A stretch of DNA of 64,000 bases from positions 1 through 64,000 of the forward strand of contig NZ_JNIJ01000034.1 of NCBI RefSeq assembly GCF_000701345.1. The letters run 5' to 3'. The number at the start of each line of letters is the position of its first letter. The first letter of the stretch is position 1. The notes beneath the pieces are model-generated. The model was not told the origin of the DNA, did not search any database, and saw only the letters and a program-made list of their open reading frames with translations. A program made the translations under genes and the position numbers. The DNA comes from Bradyrhizobium sp. URHD0069. Its GTDB lineage: Bacteria; Pseudomonadota; Alphaproteobacteria; Rhizobiales; Xanthobacteraceae. Below are positions 36,288 to 45,932 of this stretch, piece by piece.

Positions 36288-37502
36288 TTACGAAAACGCC
36301 TGAATGCCGGTGATGGCGCGACCCAGGATCAGCGCGTGGACGTCGTGGGTGCCTTCATAGGTGTTTACGGTTTCCAGGTTCGCGGTGTGGCGCATCACGT
36401 GATATTCGATCTGGATGCCGTTGCCGCCGTGCATGTCGCGCGAGACGCGCGCGATGTCGAGCGCCTTGCCGCAATTGTTGCGCTTGACGATGGAAATCAT
36501 CTCCGGCGCCACCTTGCCTTCATCCATCAGCCGCCCGACCCGCAGCGAGGCCTGCAGGCCCAGCGCGATCTCGGTCTGCATGTCCGCAAGCTTCTTCTGC
36601 ACCAGCTGCGTCGCCGCCAGCGGACGATTGAACTGCTTGCGGTCGAGCGTGTATTGCCGCGCCCGGTGCATGCAGTCTTCGGCAGCCCCCATCGCGCCCC
36701 AGGAAATGCCGTAGCGGGCGCGGTTGAGGCAGCCGAACGGTCCCTTCAGGCCCGATACGTTGGGCAATAGCGCGCTCTCCGGCACCACCACGCCATCCAT
36801 CACCACTTCGCCGGTCACGGATGCGCGAAGCGAGAGCTTGCCGCCGATCTTCGGTGCCGAAAGACCCTTCATGCCCTTTTCGAGAATGAAGCCGCGGATA
36901 TGGTTGTTATGCTCGGCGGATTTCGCCCATACCACGAACACGTCGGCGATCGGGGCGTTGGAAATCCACATCTTGGTGCCGGTCAGCCGGTAACCGTCGG
37001 AAACCTTTTCGGCTCGCGTCTTCATGCCGCCGGGATCGGAGCCGGCGTCCGGCTCGGTCAGGCCGAAACAGCCGACCCATTCGCCGGTGGCCAGCTTGGG
37101 CAGATATTTCTTGCGCTGGTTCTCGTCGCCATAGGCATAGATCGGATGCATCACCAGCGACGACTGCACCGAATTCATCGAGCGATAGCCGGAATCGACG
37201 CGCTCGATTTCGCGCGCCACCAGGCCATAGGCGACGTAGCTCGCGTTGGCGCAGCCATATTCTTCCGGAAGCGTGATGCCGATCAAGCCGAGCCCGCCCA
37301 TCTCGTGAAAGATGTCGCGATCGACCTTCTCTTCCAGATAGGCCTTGGTCACGCGCGGCAGCAACTTGTCCTGCGCATAGGCGCGCGCGGTGTCGCGGAT
37401 CATGCGCTCGTCTTCGGTGAGCTGCTCGTCGAGCATGAACGGATCGTCCCACTGGAAATTCACCGGGGACGGCTTGTCCTTGGTCTGAGGGCGCACACTC
37501 AT
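36288..37502 (-). CDS. gcdH: Glutaryl-CoA dehydrogenase
   Basis: A 404-residue FAD acyl-CoA dehydrogenase that dehydrogenates and decarboxylates glutaryl-CoA to crotonyl-CoA in lysine and tryptophan breakdown. Diagnostic segments: [57 protein letters not shown]. The catalytic Glu is in [19 protein letters not shown]. Length matches GcdH. Start ATG 37502. It is preceded by a repeat and then ribB on the same strand, without a close operon link. Confidence 0.93.
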   Translation of the reverse strand: MSVRPQTKDKPSPVNFQWDDPFMLDEQLTEDERMIRDTARAYAQDKLLPRVTKAYLEEKVDRDIFHEMGGLGLIGITLPEEYGCANASYVAYGLVAREIERVDSGYRSMNSVQSSLVMHPIYAYGDENQRKKYLPKLATGEWVGCFGLTEPDAGSDPGGMKTRAEKVSDGYRLTGTKMWISNAPIADVFVVWAKSAEHNNHIRGFILEKGMKGLSAPKIGGKLSLRASVTGEVVMDGVVVPESALLPNVSGLKGPFGCLNRARYGISWGAMGAAEDCMHRARQYTLDRKQFNRPLAATQLVQKKLADMQTEIALGLQASLRVGRLMDEGKVAPEMISIVKRNNCGKALDIARVSRDMHGGNGIQIEYHVMRHTANLETVNTYEGTHDVHALILGRAITGIQAFS

Positions 37503-37577
37503 GAAACTTCCTTTCGGGTCACTGTATTTATTTTAGAGCGCGACGGGCGGGAGCGCAATTGAATTGGATGGACCTCA

Positions 37578-37704
37578 GTTTCCGTCATTCCGGGCGCGCA
37601 AGAGCGCGAACCCGGACTCTCGTGCAAAAAAGTTGAGAACGAGATTCCCCGATGTCCAATTGCACATCTGAGGTCTGGCTCTTCGAGCCATCCCGGAATG
37701 ATGA
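37578..37704. repeat. Dispersed inverted repeat between gcdH and ribB
   Basis: tcattccgggcgcgc and ccatcccggaatga at the ends form an inverted repeat. Inside is gatgtccaattgcacatc, similar to the palindrome found after dxs at 12889-12907. Confidence 0.55.
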
Positions 37705-37709
37705 AGGCC

Positions 37710-38786
37710 CTAGACTTCAAGCTGTTCGTTGGAGACGATCTCGATGCCAAAGCCGGACAGTCCCTTGTAGTCGTGCACCGACGACGTCAAATGACGGATC
37801 GAGGTGACGCCGAGGTCGCGCAAAATCTGCGCGCCGACGCCGACCTCTCGCCATTGCCGGTGGCGGTCGGCTTCGGCGGAATTCTGCTCCGGCAGCGGCG
37901 CAACCGGAACGCCGGCGGCGCCGTCGCGCAGATAAACCAGCACGCCGCTGCCGGCCTTTTTGAAATGTTCGAGTACGGCCTGCATGCGCTTCGGCCCGGT
38001 GAAAATGTCCCTGACGATATTGGGCTTGTGGAACCGGGTAAGCACGTTCTTGCCGTCGCCGACGCCATTGTAGACAAAAGCGACATGGGCGATGGAATCG
38101 AACGGCGAGCGATAGGCATAGCCCTGCAGCGGCCCGATCGGACTGTCTGTGGTGAATGTCGCGACCCGCTCGATCAGCTTCTCGCGCGCCTGGCGGTAGG
38201 CGATCATATCGGCGATGGTGACGTGCTTGAGCTTGTGGGCGGCCGCGAACCGCGCCACCTGCTCGCCCTTCATCACCGTGCCGTCGTCGTTCATCAACTC
38301 GCTGATGACGCCGACCGGCGGCAGTCCGCTCAGCTTGCAGAGATCGACCGCGGCCTCGGTGTGACCCGAGCGCAGCAGGACGCCGCCGTCGCGCGCGATC
38401 AGCGGAAACACGTGGCCGGGCCGCGCGAAATCGTTGGCGCCGACATTTGGGTTGGCCAGCGCGCGGCAGCAGGAGGCACGTTCGTCTGCCGAAATCCCGG
38501 TGCCGCCATCCGGTTTGTAGTCGATCGACACCGTAAAGGCGGTCGTATGACTGGATTCGTTACGCGCCACCATTGGATCGAGCCGCAGCCGGCGCGCGTC
38601 TTCGGTAGTGATCGGCGCGCAGACGATACCCGAGGTGTGGCGGATGATAAACGCCATCTTTTCGGCGGTGCACAGCGACGCCGCGACGATCAGATCGCCC
38701 TCGCCTTCGCGGTCGTCGTCATCGGTGACGACAACGAGTTCGCCATGTGCGAAAGCTTGCAAAACTTCCTGGATCGCATCGGCCAT
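37710..38786 (-). CDS. ribB: 3,4-dihydroxy-2-butanone-4-phosphate synthase with degenerate cyclohydrolase II domain
   Basis: A 358-residue bifunctional-looking riboflavin enzyme. The N-terminal DHBP synthase is intact: acidic loop DDDDREGEGDL (residues 22-32), RSGHTEAAVDL (139-149). It converts ribulose 5-phosphate to the four-carbon riboflavin precursor. The C-terminal half aligns with GTP cyclohydrolase II (SPIGPLQGYAYRS, GVLVYLRDG, VGVGAQILRDLGV). However, the zinc site that should be a three-cysteine CHSECLTGD...CDC segment is RFHKPNIVRDIFTG (251-264), and the RGIGL loop is replaced. GCHII activity is therefore probably lost (RibBX-type). I saw no convincing FMN riboswitch upstream. Confidence 0.9.
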   Translation of the reverse strand: MADAIQEVLQAFAHGELVVVTDDDDREGEGDLIVAASLCTAEKMAFIIRHTSGIVCAPITTEDARRLRLDPMVARNESSHTTAFTVSIDYKPDGGTGISADERASCCRALANPNVGANDFARPGHVFPLIARDGGVLLRSGHTEAAVDLCKLSGLPPVGVISELMNDDGTVMKGEQVARFAAAHKLKHVTIADMIAYRQAREKLIERVATFTTDSPIGPLQGYAYRSPFDSIAHVAFVYNGVGDGKNVLTRFHKPNIVRDIFTGPKRMQAVLEHFKKAGSGVLVYLRDGAAGVPVAPLPEQNSAEADRHRQWREVGVGAQILRDLGVTSIRHLTSSVHDYKGLSGFGIEIVSNEQLEV

Positions 38787-39014
38787 TTAGGGGTCTCGCT
38801 TTTGTGCTGGGAGCATTAGCCGGACTCGTCAGCCTGCGCCAGCTTCATTACGCAGGGCGGAACGGTGCTGTCGGGGCACCGCGCCAGGCCGCCTTCTTAC
38901 CAAGATGGGGTCCCTGGATTTGTCTGAAAAGCCCGATCCCAAGCCGGCTGCCGGGCCGCGCCGATCCTCCTTGCCGAGGCCATGGCGCGGGGGGCGCGAG
39001 AAGGCAGCCTAACC

Positions 39015-40742
39015 CTACGGCAACACTTCGCGGCGCTCGCTCAGTTGCGCATCCATCTCGGCGCGCTTGTCTTCCAGCAGTCCGGCATCGGCGGCCTCGA
39101 TCACCGTGAAAAGTTCATGGGCGTCGCTGAGCCGGGTCACGGTCACATAGTCGGCGCCGGCCGCATAAAGATCATTCACGTCGGACAGCAGATCAGCGGT
39201 GGCGACGATCTTGGCTTTCGGATTGAGCGAACGCACATGGCGAGCCAGCTTCTCGTTATTGGCGCCTTTCAACAGCGAGTCGGGAACGCTCAAAATGATG
39301 ATCTCGGCCTTGCCGATTCCCGCATGCAGCAACGTGTCCACATTGCTGATATCGCCGTAAATCACATGCAGACCGCGATTCGCCAGGGTCTTGAACACAT
39401 TCGGATTGAAATCGACCACGGTGATCTGATCGAGCAGGGATTGGTTCTGCCGCTCGATCTCGCTCAGCAAGGCGCTCGCGGCGCGGAAAAAGCCGAGGAT
39501 GACGATCCGCCGCGCCTCGCCGTGCCCTGCTTCGTGCCCGGCGTCGGCCGCATGGACGTGGTCCAGATCGCGAACACCGATCCGCTTCAGCGCCCCAATG
39601 GCAAGCCGCGTGATCTGGTCGCTGCGCATGATCGCGAATGTGCTCAGCACCGCCAGAATTACGAATGCGAAAGACACCGCATTCGCGGTCTGGGTCTGGA
39701 TATGACCCGCCACAACGCCGGTCTGAATCACCACCAGAGAAAATTCGCTGATCTGTGCGAGATTGATCGCCGGCAACAGGCTGGCGCGCAGGCCCTGCTT
39801 CATCAGGTAAAGCGGCGCAAACGTCGTCGCCACGCGGCTGATCACGGTGAACGCGGCTATGATCAACGCGAGCCCTATCACCGACAAATTGGGGATCGGA
39901 ATCGTCATGCCCAGCGCGACAAAGAACAGCGTGATGAAGAAGTCGCGCAACGTCGTGACCTTGGCGGTGACGTCGAGTGCGTACGGGAACGTCGACAGCG
40001 ACACCCCGGCGACCAGCGAACCCATTTCGCGCGACAGATGAAGTCGTTCGGCGATCTCACCGATCAGGAAGCACCACGCCAGCGCGCCCAGCAGGATCAG
40101 TTCCGGACGGCGCGCGATCTGGTGAAACAGCCGCGGCAAAACGTAGCGACTGAGCACCAGCGCCGTTGCCACAAGCACCCCGACACGGCCGATCGAGAGC
40201 AGGATCACGCCGATCTGAAGATTCGCGAGGCTTGGCTGCACCGCCAGAAACAGGATCGCAAAGATGTCCTGCAGCACCAGCACGCCGAGCGTAATGCGCC
40301 CGGGCAGCGTATCGAGCTCGCGTTTTTCGTACAGCACCTTGACGATAATGACCGTGCTGCTCAGGGCGCAAGCGATACAGAGATACAGCGCGTCGAAGCC
40401 GCCGCCGCCCATCGACAGCCCGATGGCCACGAAGAACAGGATGCCAAGCACGCAGCCGCCCGCCAATTGCCCGCCGGCTGCAAACAGGATGACCCGACCG
40501 GCGCGCACAATCTTCTTCAGATCGATTTCCAGCCCGATCATGAACAGCATGAAGATGAGGCCAAGCTCCGAGATGACACTGATCGATTCCTGGGACTTGA
40601 CCCACCCCACACCGAATGGACCAATGAAAAAGCCGGCGATAAGGTAAGCGAGGATCAGCGGCTGCCGGAAGAAATGGGCCAAGAGCCCAAGCACCCACGC
40701 GAACAGGATGCATAAAGTGATATCGCCAATAAGCTCGTGCAT
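39015..40742 (-). CDS. CPA2-family cation:proton antiporter with TrkA-N domain
   Basis: A 575-residue inner-membrane protein. About 12 transmembrane helices occupy residues 1-400 (FFRQPLILAYLIAGFFIGPFG; CALSSTVIIVKVLYEKRELDTL; VLVLQDIFAILFL). Then comes a cytoplasmic nucleotide-binding RCK/TrkA-N domain (RRIVILGFFRAASALLSEIE ... DFNPNVFKTLANRGLHVIYGD). It resembles YbaL/KefB K+(Na+)/H+ exchangers. The RCK glycine motif reads GFFRAA, not GxGxxG, so classical NAD binding may be altered. ATG 40742 gives MHELIGDITLC. Confidence 0.9.
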   Translation of the reverse strand: MHELIGDITLCILFAWVLGLLAHFFRQPLILAYLIAGFFIGPFGVGWVKSQESISVISELGLIFMLFMIGLEIDLKKIVRAGRVILFAAGGQLAGGCVLGILFFVAIGLSMGGGGFDALYLCIACALSSTVIIVKVLYEKRELDTLPGRITLGVLVLQDIFAILFLAVQPSLANLQIGVILLSIGRVGVLVATALVLSRYVLPRLFHQIARRPELILLGALAWCFLIGEIAERLHLSREMGSLVAGVSLSTFPYALDVTAKVTTLRDFFITLFFVALGMTIPIPNLSVIGLALIIAAFTVISRVATTFAPLYLMKQGLRASLLPAINLAQISEFSLVVIQTGVVAGHIQTQTANAVSFAFVILAVLSTFAIMRSDQITRLAIGALKRIGVRDLDHVHAADAGHEAGHGEARRIVILGFFRAASALLSEIERQNQSLLDQITVVDFNPNVFKTLANRGLHVIYGDISNVDTLLHAGIGKAEIIILSVPDSLLKGANNEKLARHVRSLNPKAKIVATADLLSDVNDLYAAGADYVTVTRLSDAHELFTVIEAADAGLLEDKRAEMDAQLSERREVLP

Positions 40743-41016
40743 GACAAAAAGGCCCCTCACCCCAACTTAAAGGCATGAGCGTGCAGGTCAAACAAGCAAT
40801 TTTTCACCACCCGATCGGGCGCCTCTTCCGCGCATCCCTGCTGTGCCTCCTGACGGTGGCTGCGCGTGCGGCCAAGGGCCAAACCGCCGGTATCGAGCAA
40901 GCCTTTTCCGGTTCGCTGACCGCGATGCCGTCGGAAAATCTCGGGGTAACCGGCGCGCCACAGGGAAGCCGCTGTATCCGGCTCCTTCAACAAGAAAATC
41001 AATGGGGATGAACGTC

Positions 41017-42258
41017 ATGACATCAGCGCAATTCGACTTCGCACCACTGCTCCCGGCGGGATTGCCGGCGCCAGCGGCGAAATGGACCGGGCTTGCAAAA
41101 TACAGCTTTGTCGGCGGCAACAACGACCCGGCAGAGGTCCCGGTCGACGGTCTGATCGAGGCTGTCAACGCCGTCCTCAAGCGCGAGGGCAAGACGCTCG
41201 CCACCTACGGGCTTGCCAGCGGTCCGCAGGGTTACCGCCCCTTGCGCGAATTTCTCACGGGCAAGTTGAAGCGCGATGCGGGCATCGACTGCGTCGCCGA
41301 CGATATCCTGATCGTCTCCGGCTCGCTGCAAGCGCTCGACCTCGTCAACCAGTCGCTGCTGGCGCACGGCGATACCGTTGTTATCGAGCAGGATACCTAT
41401 CAGGGCTCGCTGAACCGGTTGATCCGGCTCGGCGTCAATGTGGTCGGCATTCCGCTCGATGATCGGGGCATGCGCATGGACGCGCTGGCGGAGGCGCTCG
41501 CCGACCTCGAGCGCCGCCGCATCACGCCGAAATACATCTACACCATCCCGACCGTACAGAACCCGACCGGCACCATCATGCCCGAGGGGCGCCGCGCCGA
41601 ACTGCTCAAGCTGTCGCAACAATATGGCGTGCCGATCTTCGAGGACGATTGCTACGCCGATCTGATCTGGGACGGCAAACGCCCGCCCGCGCTCTATGCA
41701 ATGAGCAACAACGGCGGCGTCATCCACATCGGCTCGTTCTCCAAATCGATCGCGCCGGCGTTGCGGGTCGGTTTCATCGTCGCGCCATGGCAGATGCTGT
41801 CGCGAATGCTGGCGCTGAAAACCGACGCCGGTTCCGGCGCGCTCGAGCAGATGGTGCTTGCGGAATATTGCGCGCCGCATTTCACTTCACATGTGCCGAA
41901 GCTGACGCGCGGCCTGCGCGCCAAGCTCGACACGCTGATGGAGGCGCTCAACGAGCAATTCGGTACGGCTGCGGAATTCGAAGATCCCAAAGGCGGTATC
42001 TTCCTGTGGGTGAAGCTGCCGGACAATGTCGATACGCTGAAACTCTATCAGTCCGCGCTCGCCGCCGGGGTCGCCATCAATCCGGGACCCGAATGGTCCA
42101 CCGACAAGGCCTATGCCCGCAGCCGCTTAAGGCTGTGCTTCGCCAGCCCATCCCATGAGCAAATCCGCGAAGGCGTCGCCGTGCTGGCCGACGTCTGCCG
42201 CAGGGAATTCGGCGTGCCGGCGAGAAGCGCCAACGTGGAGAAGCGGACGCGGACGTAA
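41017..42258 (+). CDS. PLP-dependent aminotransferase (class I/II, 2-aminoadipate-type)
   Basis: A 413-residue fold-type I PLP enzyme. Motifs: TYGLASGPQGYRPLREFLTG, IVSGSLQALDLVNQSLL, IPTVQNPTGTIMPEGRR, FEDDCYADLIWDG. The Schiff-base Lys is in IGSFSKSIAPALRVGFI; PLP-phosphate Arg follows. It lacks the N-terminal winged helix of MocR regulators, so it is an enzyme, like LysN/2-aminoadipate transaminases. The amino donor is unknown. ATG 41017 has gggga 8 bases upstream; in-frame ATGs at 41002 and 41008 are alternatives. Confidence 0.9.
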   Translation: MTSAQFDFAPLLPAGLPAPAAKWTGLAKYSFVGGNNDPAEVPVDGLIEAVNAVLKREGKTLATYGLASGPQGYRPLREFLTGKLKRDAGIDCVADDILIVSGSLQALDLVNQSLLAHGDTVVIEQDTYQGSLNRLIRLGVNVVGIPLDDRGMRMDALAEALADLERRRITPKYIYTIPTVQNPTGTIMPEGRRAELLKLSQQYGVPIFEDDCYADLIWDGKRPPALYAMSNNGGVIHIGSFSKSIAPALRVGFIVAPWQMLSRMLALKTDAGSGALEQMVLAEYCAPHFTSHVPKLTRGLRAKLDTLMEALNEQFGTAAEFEDPKGGIFLWVKLPDNVDTLKLYQSALAAGVAINPGPEWSTDKAYARSRLRLCFASPSHEQIREGVAVLADVCRREFGVPARSANVEKRTRT

Positions 42259-42492
42259 TGCCGATTTTCGGCGGAACGTTTTGCCTCGCTCATCGCTGAC
42301 GTTTGCTTGCCACGGGTTCAGATCGTTGCCTTCCCACGGCGGGTGCTCCAGGTGCGGGGTAACTTCTTTTGGGCCCAAATTGTGAGCGGATGAGCTTTAC
42401 AACAATACACATCCGGTCTCGAATGCGCTGGCCGAGCGATATCCGATCTGATGAGAGCGAGAGGCGCGCCGCGTCGTTCGCGGGAGGACTGG

Positions 42493-43593
42493 ATGGCTTT
42501 CGAGAAACTCACATTCCGGTCGGTGACGGTTCGGCCAGTGCTGGTACCGCTTCGCAGGCCGGTGGTTTCCAAGGTCGGCCTGTTCGATCAATGGCCCATT
42601 ATTCTCATCGACCTCGCAACCGAGGAAGGTGTTGTCGGTCGCAGCTATCTCGAGCCCTATTTGAAGCATTCGGCGCGCTATATCGTGCCCGCGATTCACG
42701 ATCTTGCCGAGCCGCGGAAGGGCCAGGCAATCCGCCCGATTGAGGATTTTCAGAACGCGCGCAGAGCGCTGAACCTGATAGGCTACGAAGGCGTGTCGAT
42801 GATCGCTGTATCCGGGCTCGACATGGCGTCATGGGACGCCTTGGCGAAGGCGGCCGGTATGCCGCTCGCTGTCTTGTTAGGCGGCTCGACCGGGCCGGTG
42901 CCGGCCTATAACAGCAATGGCCTGTGGCTTACCGACGTAGCCGGTTTGGGTGATGACGCCCGAGCGCTCGTGGCCGAAGGTGCCTTCAAGGGACTCAAAT
43001 TGCGGCTGGGCCGCGACAGATTGGCTGACGATCTCGCCGCGATAGATGCTGTGCGCACCGCGGTGGGCCCGGATATCAAGTTGATGGTGGATTTTAACCA
43101 AGGCCTCAGTCTCGGCGACGCACTGCACCGCTGTCACGCGCTCGACCGGCAAGGCCTCTACTGGTTCGAGGAACCCATCACTTACGACAATCTCGCAGGA
43201 TACGCACAGCTCAGCCGGGAGCTGACGACGCCCGTGCAACTCGGCGAGAACTTCTACGGGCCGCGCGCATTGCATCAGGCTCTGTCGATGGGCGCCGGAG
43301 ACTATGTCATGCCCGATCTCATGCGTATAGGTGGCGTAACGGGCTGGATGCGCGCGGCTTCGATAGCCGGCGCGGCCGGCGTCGAGATGTCGACGCACCT
43401 CTATCCCGAATTCGCGGCCCATCTGATGCGCGTCACGGAAACCGCTCATTGGCTGGAATGGCAGGATTGGGCCGACCCGATCCTCGCCGCGCCCTTTGAA
43501 CTTTCAGACGGTTTCCTCATGATCCCGAACCAGCCCGGCGCGGGCGTGGAGTGGAACGAGGATGCCGTGAGGCGCTACCAGTACGACGCGTAG
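42493..43593 (+). CDS. Enolase-superfamily enzyme (mandelate racemase/muconate lactonizing type)
   Basis: A 366-residue enzyme. N-terminal capping domain, then the barrel: KGLKLRLGRDRL (Lys-x-Arg base position), metal ligands Asp in VDFNQGLSL, Glu in YWFEEPITYD, Glu in QLGENFYGP, and the His base in EMSTHLYPEFAAHL. This points to a mandelate racemase-like mechanism (proton abstraction alpha to a carboxylate), probably sugar-acid dehydration or racemisation. The start at 42493 has ggagg upstream. The adjacent Tat-exported amidohydrolase is convergent, not cotranscribed. Confidence 0.88.
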   Translation: MAFEKLTFRSVTVRPVLVPLRRPVVSKVGLFDQWPIILIDLATEEGVVGRSYLEPYLKHSARYIVPAIHDLAEPRKGQAIRPIEDFQNARRALNLIGYEGVSMIAVSGLDMASWDALAKAAGMPLAVLLGGSTGPVPAYNSNGLWLTDVAGLGDDARALVAEGAFKGLKLRLGRDRLADDLAAIDAVRTAVGPDIKLMVDFNQGLSLGDALHRCHALDRQGLYWFEEPITYDNLAGYAQLSRELTTPVQLGENFYGPRALHQALSMGAGDYVMPDLMRIGGVTGWMRAASIAGAAGVEMSTHLYPEFAAHLMRVTETAHWLEWQDWADPILAAPFELSDGFLMIPNQPGAGVEWNEDAVRRYQYDA

Positions 43594-43691
43594 TCCAGGC
43601 GCCTCGCCGCGCTGTGCCGCGGGAATTGGCGCGCCGGCGCAGATCGCGAATCTCGAAAAGGTGCTGGCGTAGCTTAGGCCAGCGGGATCGT

Positions 43692-44984
43692 CTACCTCAC
43701 CGCGAACGGCGCCTGATACGGCCGGCCGAACGGCACGCCGTTGATCACGGTCTGGACCGGCTTCAAATAGGCCTTGCCGTCGCGCTTGTTGTTGCGGGTA
43801 TCGACGAACGACACCGGCCCTTCCACCAGCTCCATGATCGCGATGTCGCCGGGCGCGCCGATCTGCAGCGTGCCGATCTTCGGCGCGCGGTTGATGATCT
43901 TCGCCGGCGCCGTGGTCGCCATCGCCACCACCTGCTCCAGCGAAAAGCCCAGCATCATGAACTTGCTCATCACGTTCGGCAGATACGGCATGCCCGGCGA
44001 ATTGCCTGAAAATACGTGAATGTCGGACGAGATGGTGTCAGGCGCGCAGCCGCCGGGAATCGCCACGTCCGCCACGGTGAAATCGAAGCTGCCGCCGCCA
44101 TGCCCGACATCGAACATCACGCCGCGCTGCTTGGCGGCGAGCGCCGCCGGCAAGAGCTTGCCGTCTTGCACGATGTTGGTGAAGGCGCCGCCGATGTTCG
44201 GCGCGCCGGAATAGGAATGGGTCAGCACGTCGCCGGGCCGCAGCAAGTCCAGAATCTGCGACATCAGCTCCTTGGTTTCGACGCCGCCGATATGCACCAT
44301 CATTCTGGCTGGCCAGCCGCACATCTCGCAGGCCTGGATGCCGCGCTTCAGCGGCTCCAGACCATGCTTGAAGATCACGTTCTCCGACATCCGCACTTTT
44401 ACGCCGATCAGGAAATCCGGATTTTCCGCCAGCGCCATCGCGCAGGCCTCCATCTGCGCGTTGTCGATATTGTAAAGCTCGGCGACCGGGAAGGCCGACA
44501 GTCCGTTATTGGCGATATGGACGAATGCATAAATCCGCGCACGCGACTGCGCCACGATATAGCGGCGCAGCGCCGCAAGATTGTTGACGCCGGCGTCGCC
44601 CGCCGACACCACCGTGGTGGTGCACTGATGCTGCACGAGTTCGTCGGCGGGAATGCCGATCGCGGAGCCGTAGGGATAGACGTGGCAATGCAGATCGATC
44701 AGGCCTGATGTCACGAGCTTGCCGGTGGCGTCGATGGTCTTCAATGCGCGGGCGGCTGCAATCTCCGGCTCGATGGCTTCGATCACTCCCCAGCGGATGC
44801 CGATGTCGCGCCTGCCGCGCAGCGACTGGCTGGGATCGAGCACGTCGCCGCCCTTGATGACGAGATCGAACTTGTCGGCGGGACCCATCGCCGCCTCGGC
44901 GGACGTGGTGAGGCGCCCCGACAGCGTTGCGGCAGTGGCCGATCCCGTAAGAGCAAGAAAATCGCGCCGTGACCATCCGGACAT
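43692..44984 (-). CDS. Tat-exported amidohydrolase/deacetylase family protein
   Basis: A 430-residue amidohydrolase-superfamily protein. ATG 44984 follows gggagg and opens a twin-arginine signal (SRRDFLALTGSATAATLSG), so it is folded before export to the periplasm. Metal motifs: DLHCHVYPYG (HxH), VKVRMSE (carboxylated-Lys candidate), MVHIGG, THSYSG and SSDIHVF. Closest known type is the dihydroorotase-like deacetylase family. The substrate is unknown; hydrolysis of cyclic amides or N-acetyl groups is a family-level inference. A longer frame to 45155 would bury the Tat motif. Confidence 0.87.
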   Translation of the reverse strand: MSGWSRRDFLALTGSATAATLSGRLTTSAEAAMGPADKFDLVIKGGDVLDPSQSLRGRRDIGIRWGVIEAIEPEIAAARALKTIDATGKLVTSGLIDLHCHVYPYGSAIGIPADELVQHQCTTTVVSAGDAGVNNLAALRRYIVAQSRARIYAFVHIANNGLSAFPVAELYNIDNAQMEACAMALAENPDFLIGVKVRMSENVIFKHGLEPLKRGIQACEMCGWPARMMVHIGGVETKELMSQILDLLRPGDVLTHSYSGAPNIGGAFTNIVQDGKLLPAALAAKQRGVMFDVGHGGGSFDFTVADVAIPGGCAPDTISSDIHVFSGNSPGMPYLPNVMSKFMMLGFSLEQVVAMATTAPAKIINRAPKIGTLQIGAPGDIAIMELVEGPVSFVDTRNNKRDGKAYLKPVQTVINGVPFGRPYQAPFAVR

Positions 44985-45236
44985 GGCATCCTCCCAAATG
45001 ATTTTTATCGATCGATGATGCTCCGCGCGTTGGCTTTCCGCAAGCACCGATGACGAGCGCCTCGCGCATTTGCGCGACAGCAATTCGCTGCAGCAGCGCC
45101 AGGTTCGTCGCAATCTGAATGCGCGTTGTTGTGCGTGCTCATCGATCCTGAACAACCATTCAGAATTCTCCTGGAATTCCGGCGGAACGTTCCGCCGGAT
45201 GTGATGTTAGGTTTTCACTGAAAAAGGAGAACAAAC

Positions 45237-45455
45237 ATGAAGCTTGGATACGTTATCGCCGCGCTTGGTGCCATCGCCATCGCGGCGCCGTCGATGGCAA
45301 GTGCTGAGACCGTCGTGATCAAGGGCGGCGGCCATCATTACGGCTACGGCGCGCGTGCCGAGATGCATCGTGATCATGGATGGCACCGCGGTTGGCGTCA
45401 TCGCCACGCCGATAAGGTGGTGGTCGTCAAGAAGCGTCATTATCATCACTACTGA
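45237..45455 (+). CDS. His-rich small secreted protein
   Basis: A 72-residue protein with a clear signal peptide (MKLGYVIAALGAIAIAAPSMASA) and a mature part of about 49 residues with many histidines and tyrosines (GGGHHYGYGARAEMHRD, HGWHRGWRHRHAD, KRHYHHY). It could bind divalent metals or heme, or act as a polycationic envelope protein; no family function is known. The ribosome site is aaaaggag. A strong terminator follows. Confidence 0.75.
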   Translation: MKLGYVIAALGAIAIAAPSMASAETVVIKGGGHHYGYGARAEMHRDHGWHRGWRHRHADKVVVVKKRHYHHY

Positions 45456-45465
45456 GGCGACACGA

Positions 45466-45494
45466 GAATGGCCCCGCAAGGGGCCATTCTTCTT
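45466..45494 (+). terminator. Intrinsic terminator after the His-rich gene
   Basis: Perfect 10-bp stem gaatggcccc / ggggccattc with a gcaa tetraloop, then ttcttgt. It lies 11 bases after the stop codon. Confidence 0.85.
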
Positions 45495-45504
45495 GTATAA
45501 GTAA

Positions 45505-45625
45505 CACCAGCGACATCATCCCGAGCAGCCGCGTTCTTTGCGCGGCGTCTCGAATGACGCGCAAGCCATCCTGCGAGGCTCGCAAGGGCTCGCATCTCCA
45601 GCGATAACGGCTCGGCCCTGCGCCA
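45505..45625. repeat. Palindromic dispersed element remnant
   Basis: Contains catcccgag, cgtctcgaatgacgcgc, ccatcctgcgaggctcgc and ccagcgataacggc segments, the last shared with the 3466-4105 array. Diverged from the other copies. Confidence 0.5.
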
Positions 45626-45784
45626 GCGGACAATAGGCCAGCAGCGGGATCGATTTCGCCGCCGGAATGAGCAACCGGCGATGTGACGCGAATCAGATGT
45701 TGCGTTAATAGGGGATTGAGACGGCGTGTCAGCCGTTTGATGGTCTGCCCGGCAACGGAAGCTCCAAATCAAGATCGAGTTGCG

Positions 45785-45913
45785 ATGGTTAAAGCATTAC
45801 GACGATGGCTGGAAGCGAACGAACTGTTCGCGATTGTCGCCGGCGTGCTCGGCGCGCTCATCGCACTGTCGATGCTGCTGGTATTGGGCGGCTATCTGAT
45901 CGTGGCGCGCTGA
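45785..45913 (+). CDS. Small single-helix membrane protein
   Basis: A 42-residue frame from ATG 45785: basic start (MVKALRRWLEANE) and one long hydrophobic helix (LFAIVAGVLGALIALSMLLVLGGYLIVA). It would be an N-in single-span peptide. Function unknown. The ribosome site is weak and no homolog is recalled, so it may be spurious. A longer frame from 45683 is less likely. Confidence 0.4.
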   Translation: MVKALRRWLEANELFAIVAGVLGALIALSMLLVLGGYLIVAR

Positions 45914-45932
45914 GCCGGTTTTCTGAAACAGG

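Noticed and set aside
38787-39014. FMN riboswitch upstream of ribB
   Set aside because: A string like gacgagtccgg resembles the 3' end of the element, but the diagnostic GGGTGAAATTCC-type and AGCCCGCGAGC parts are absent.
38982-40715. 577-residue plus-strand frame
   Set aside because: Antisense shadow of the antiporter gene, rich in His, Arg and Gln with no domain.
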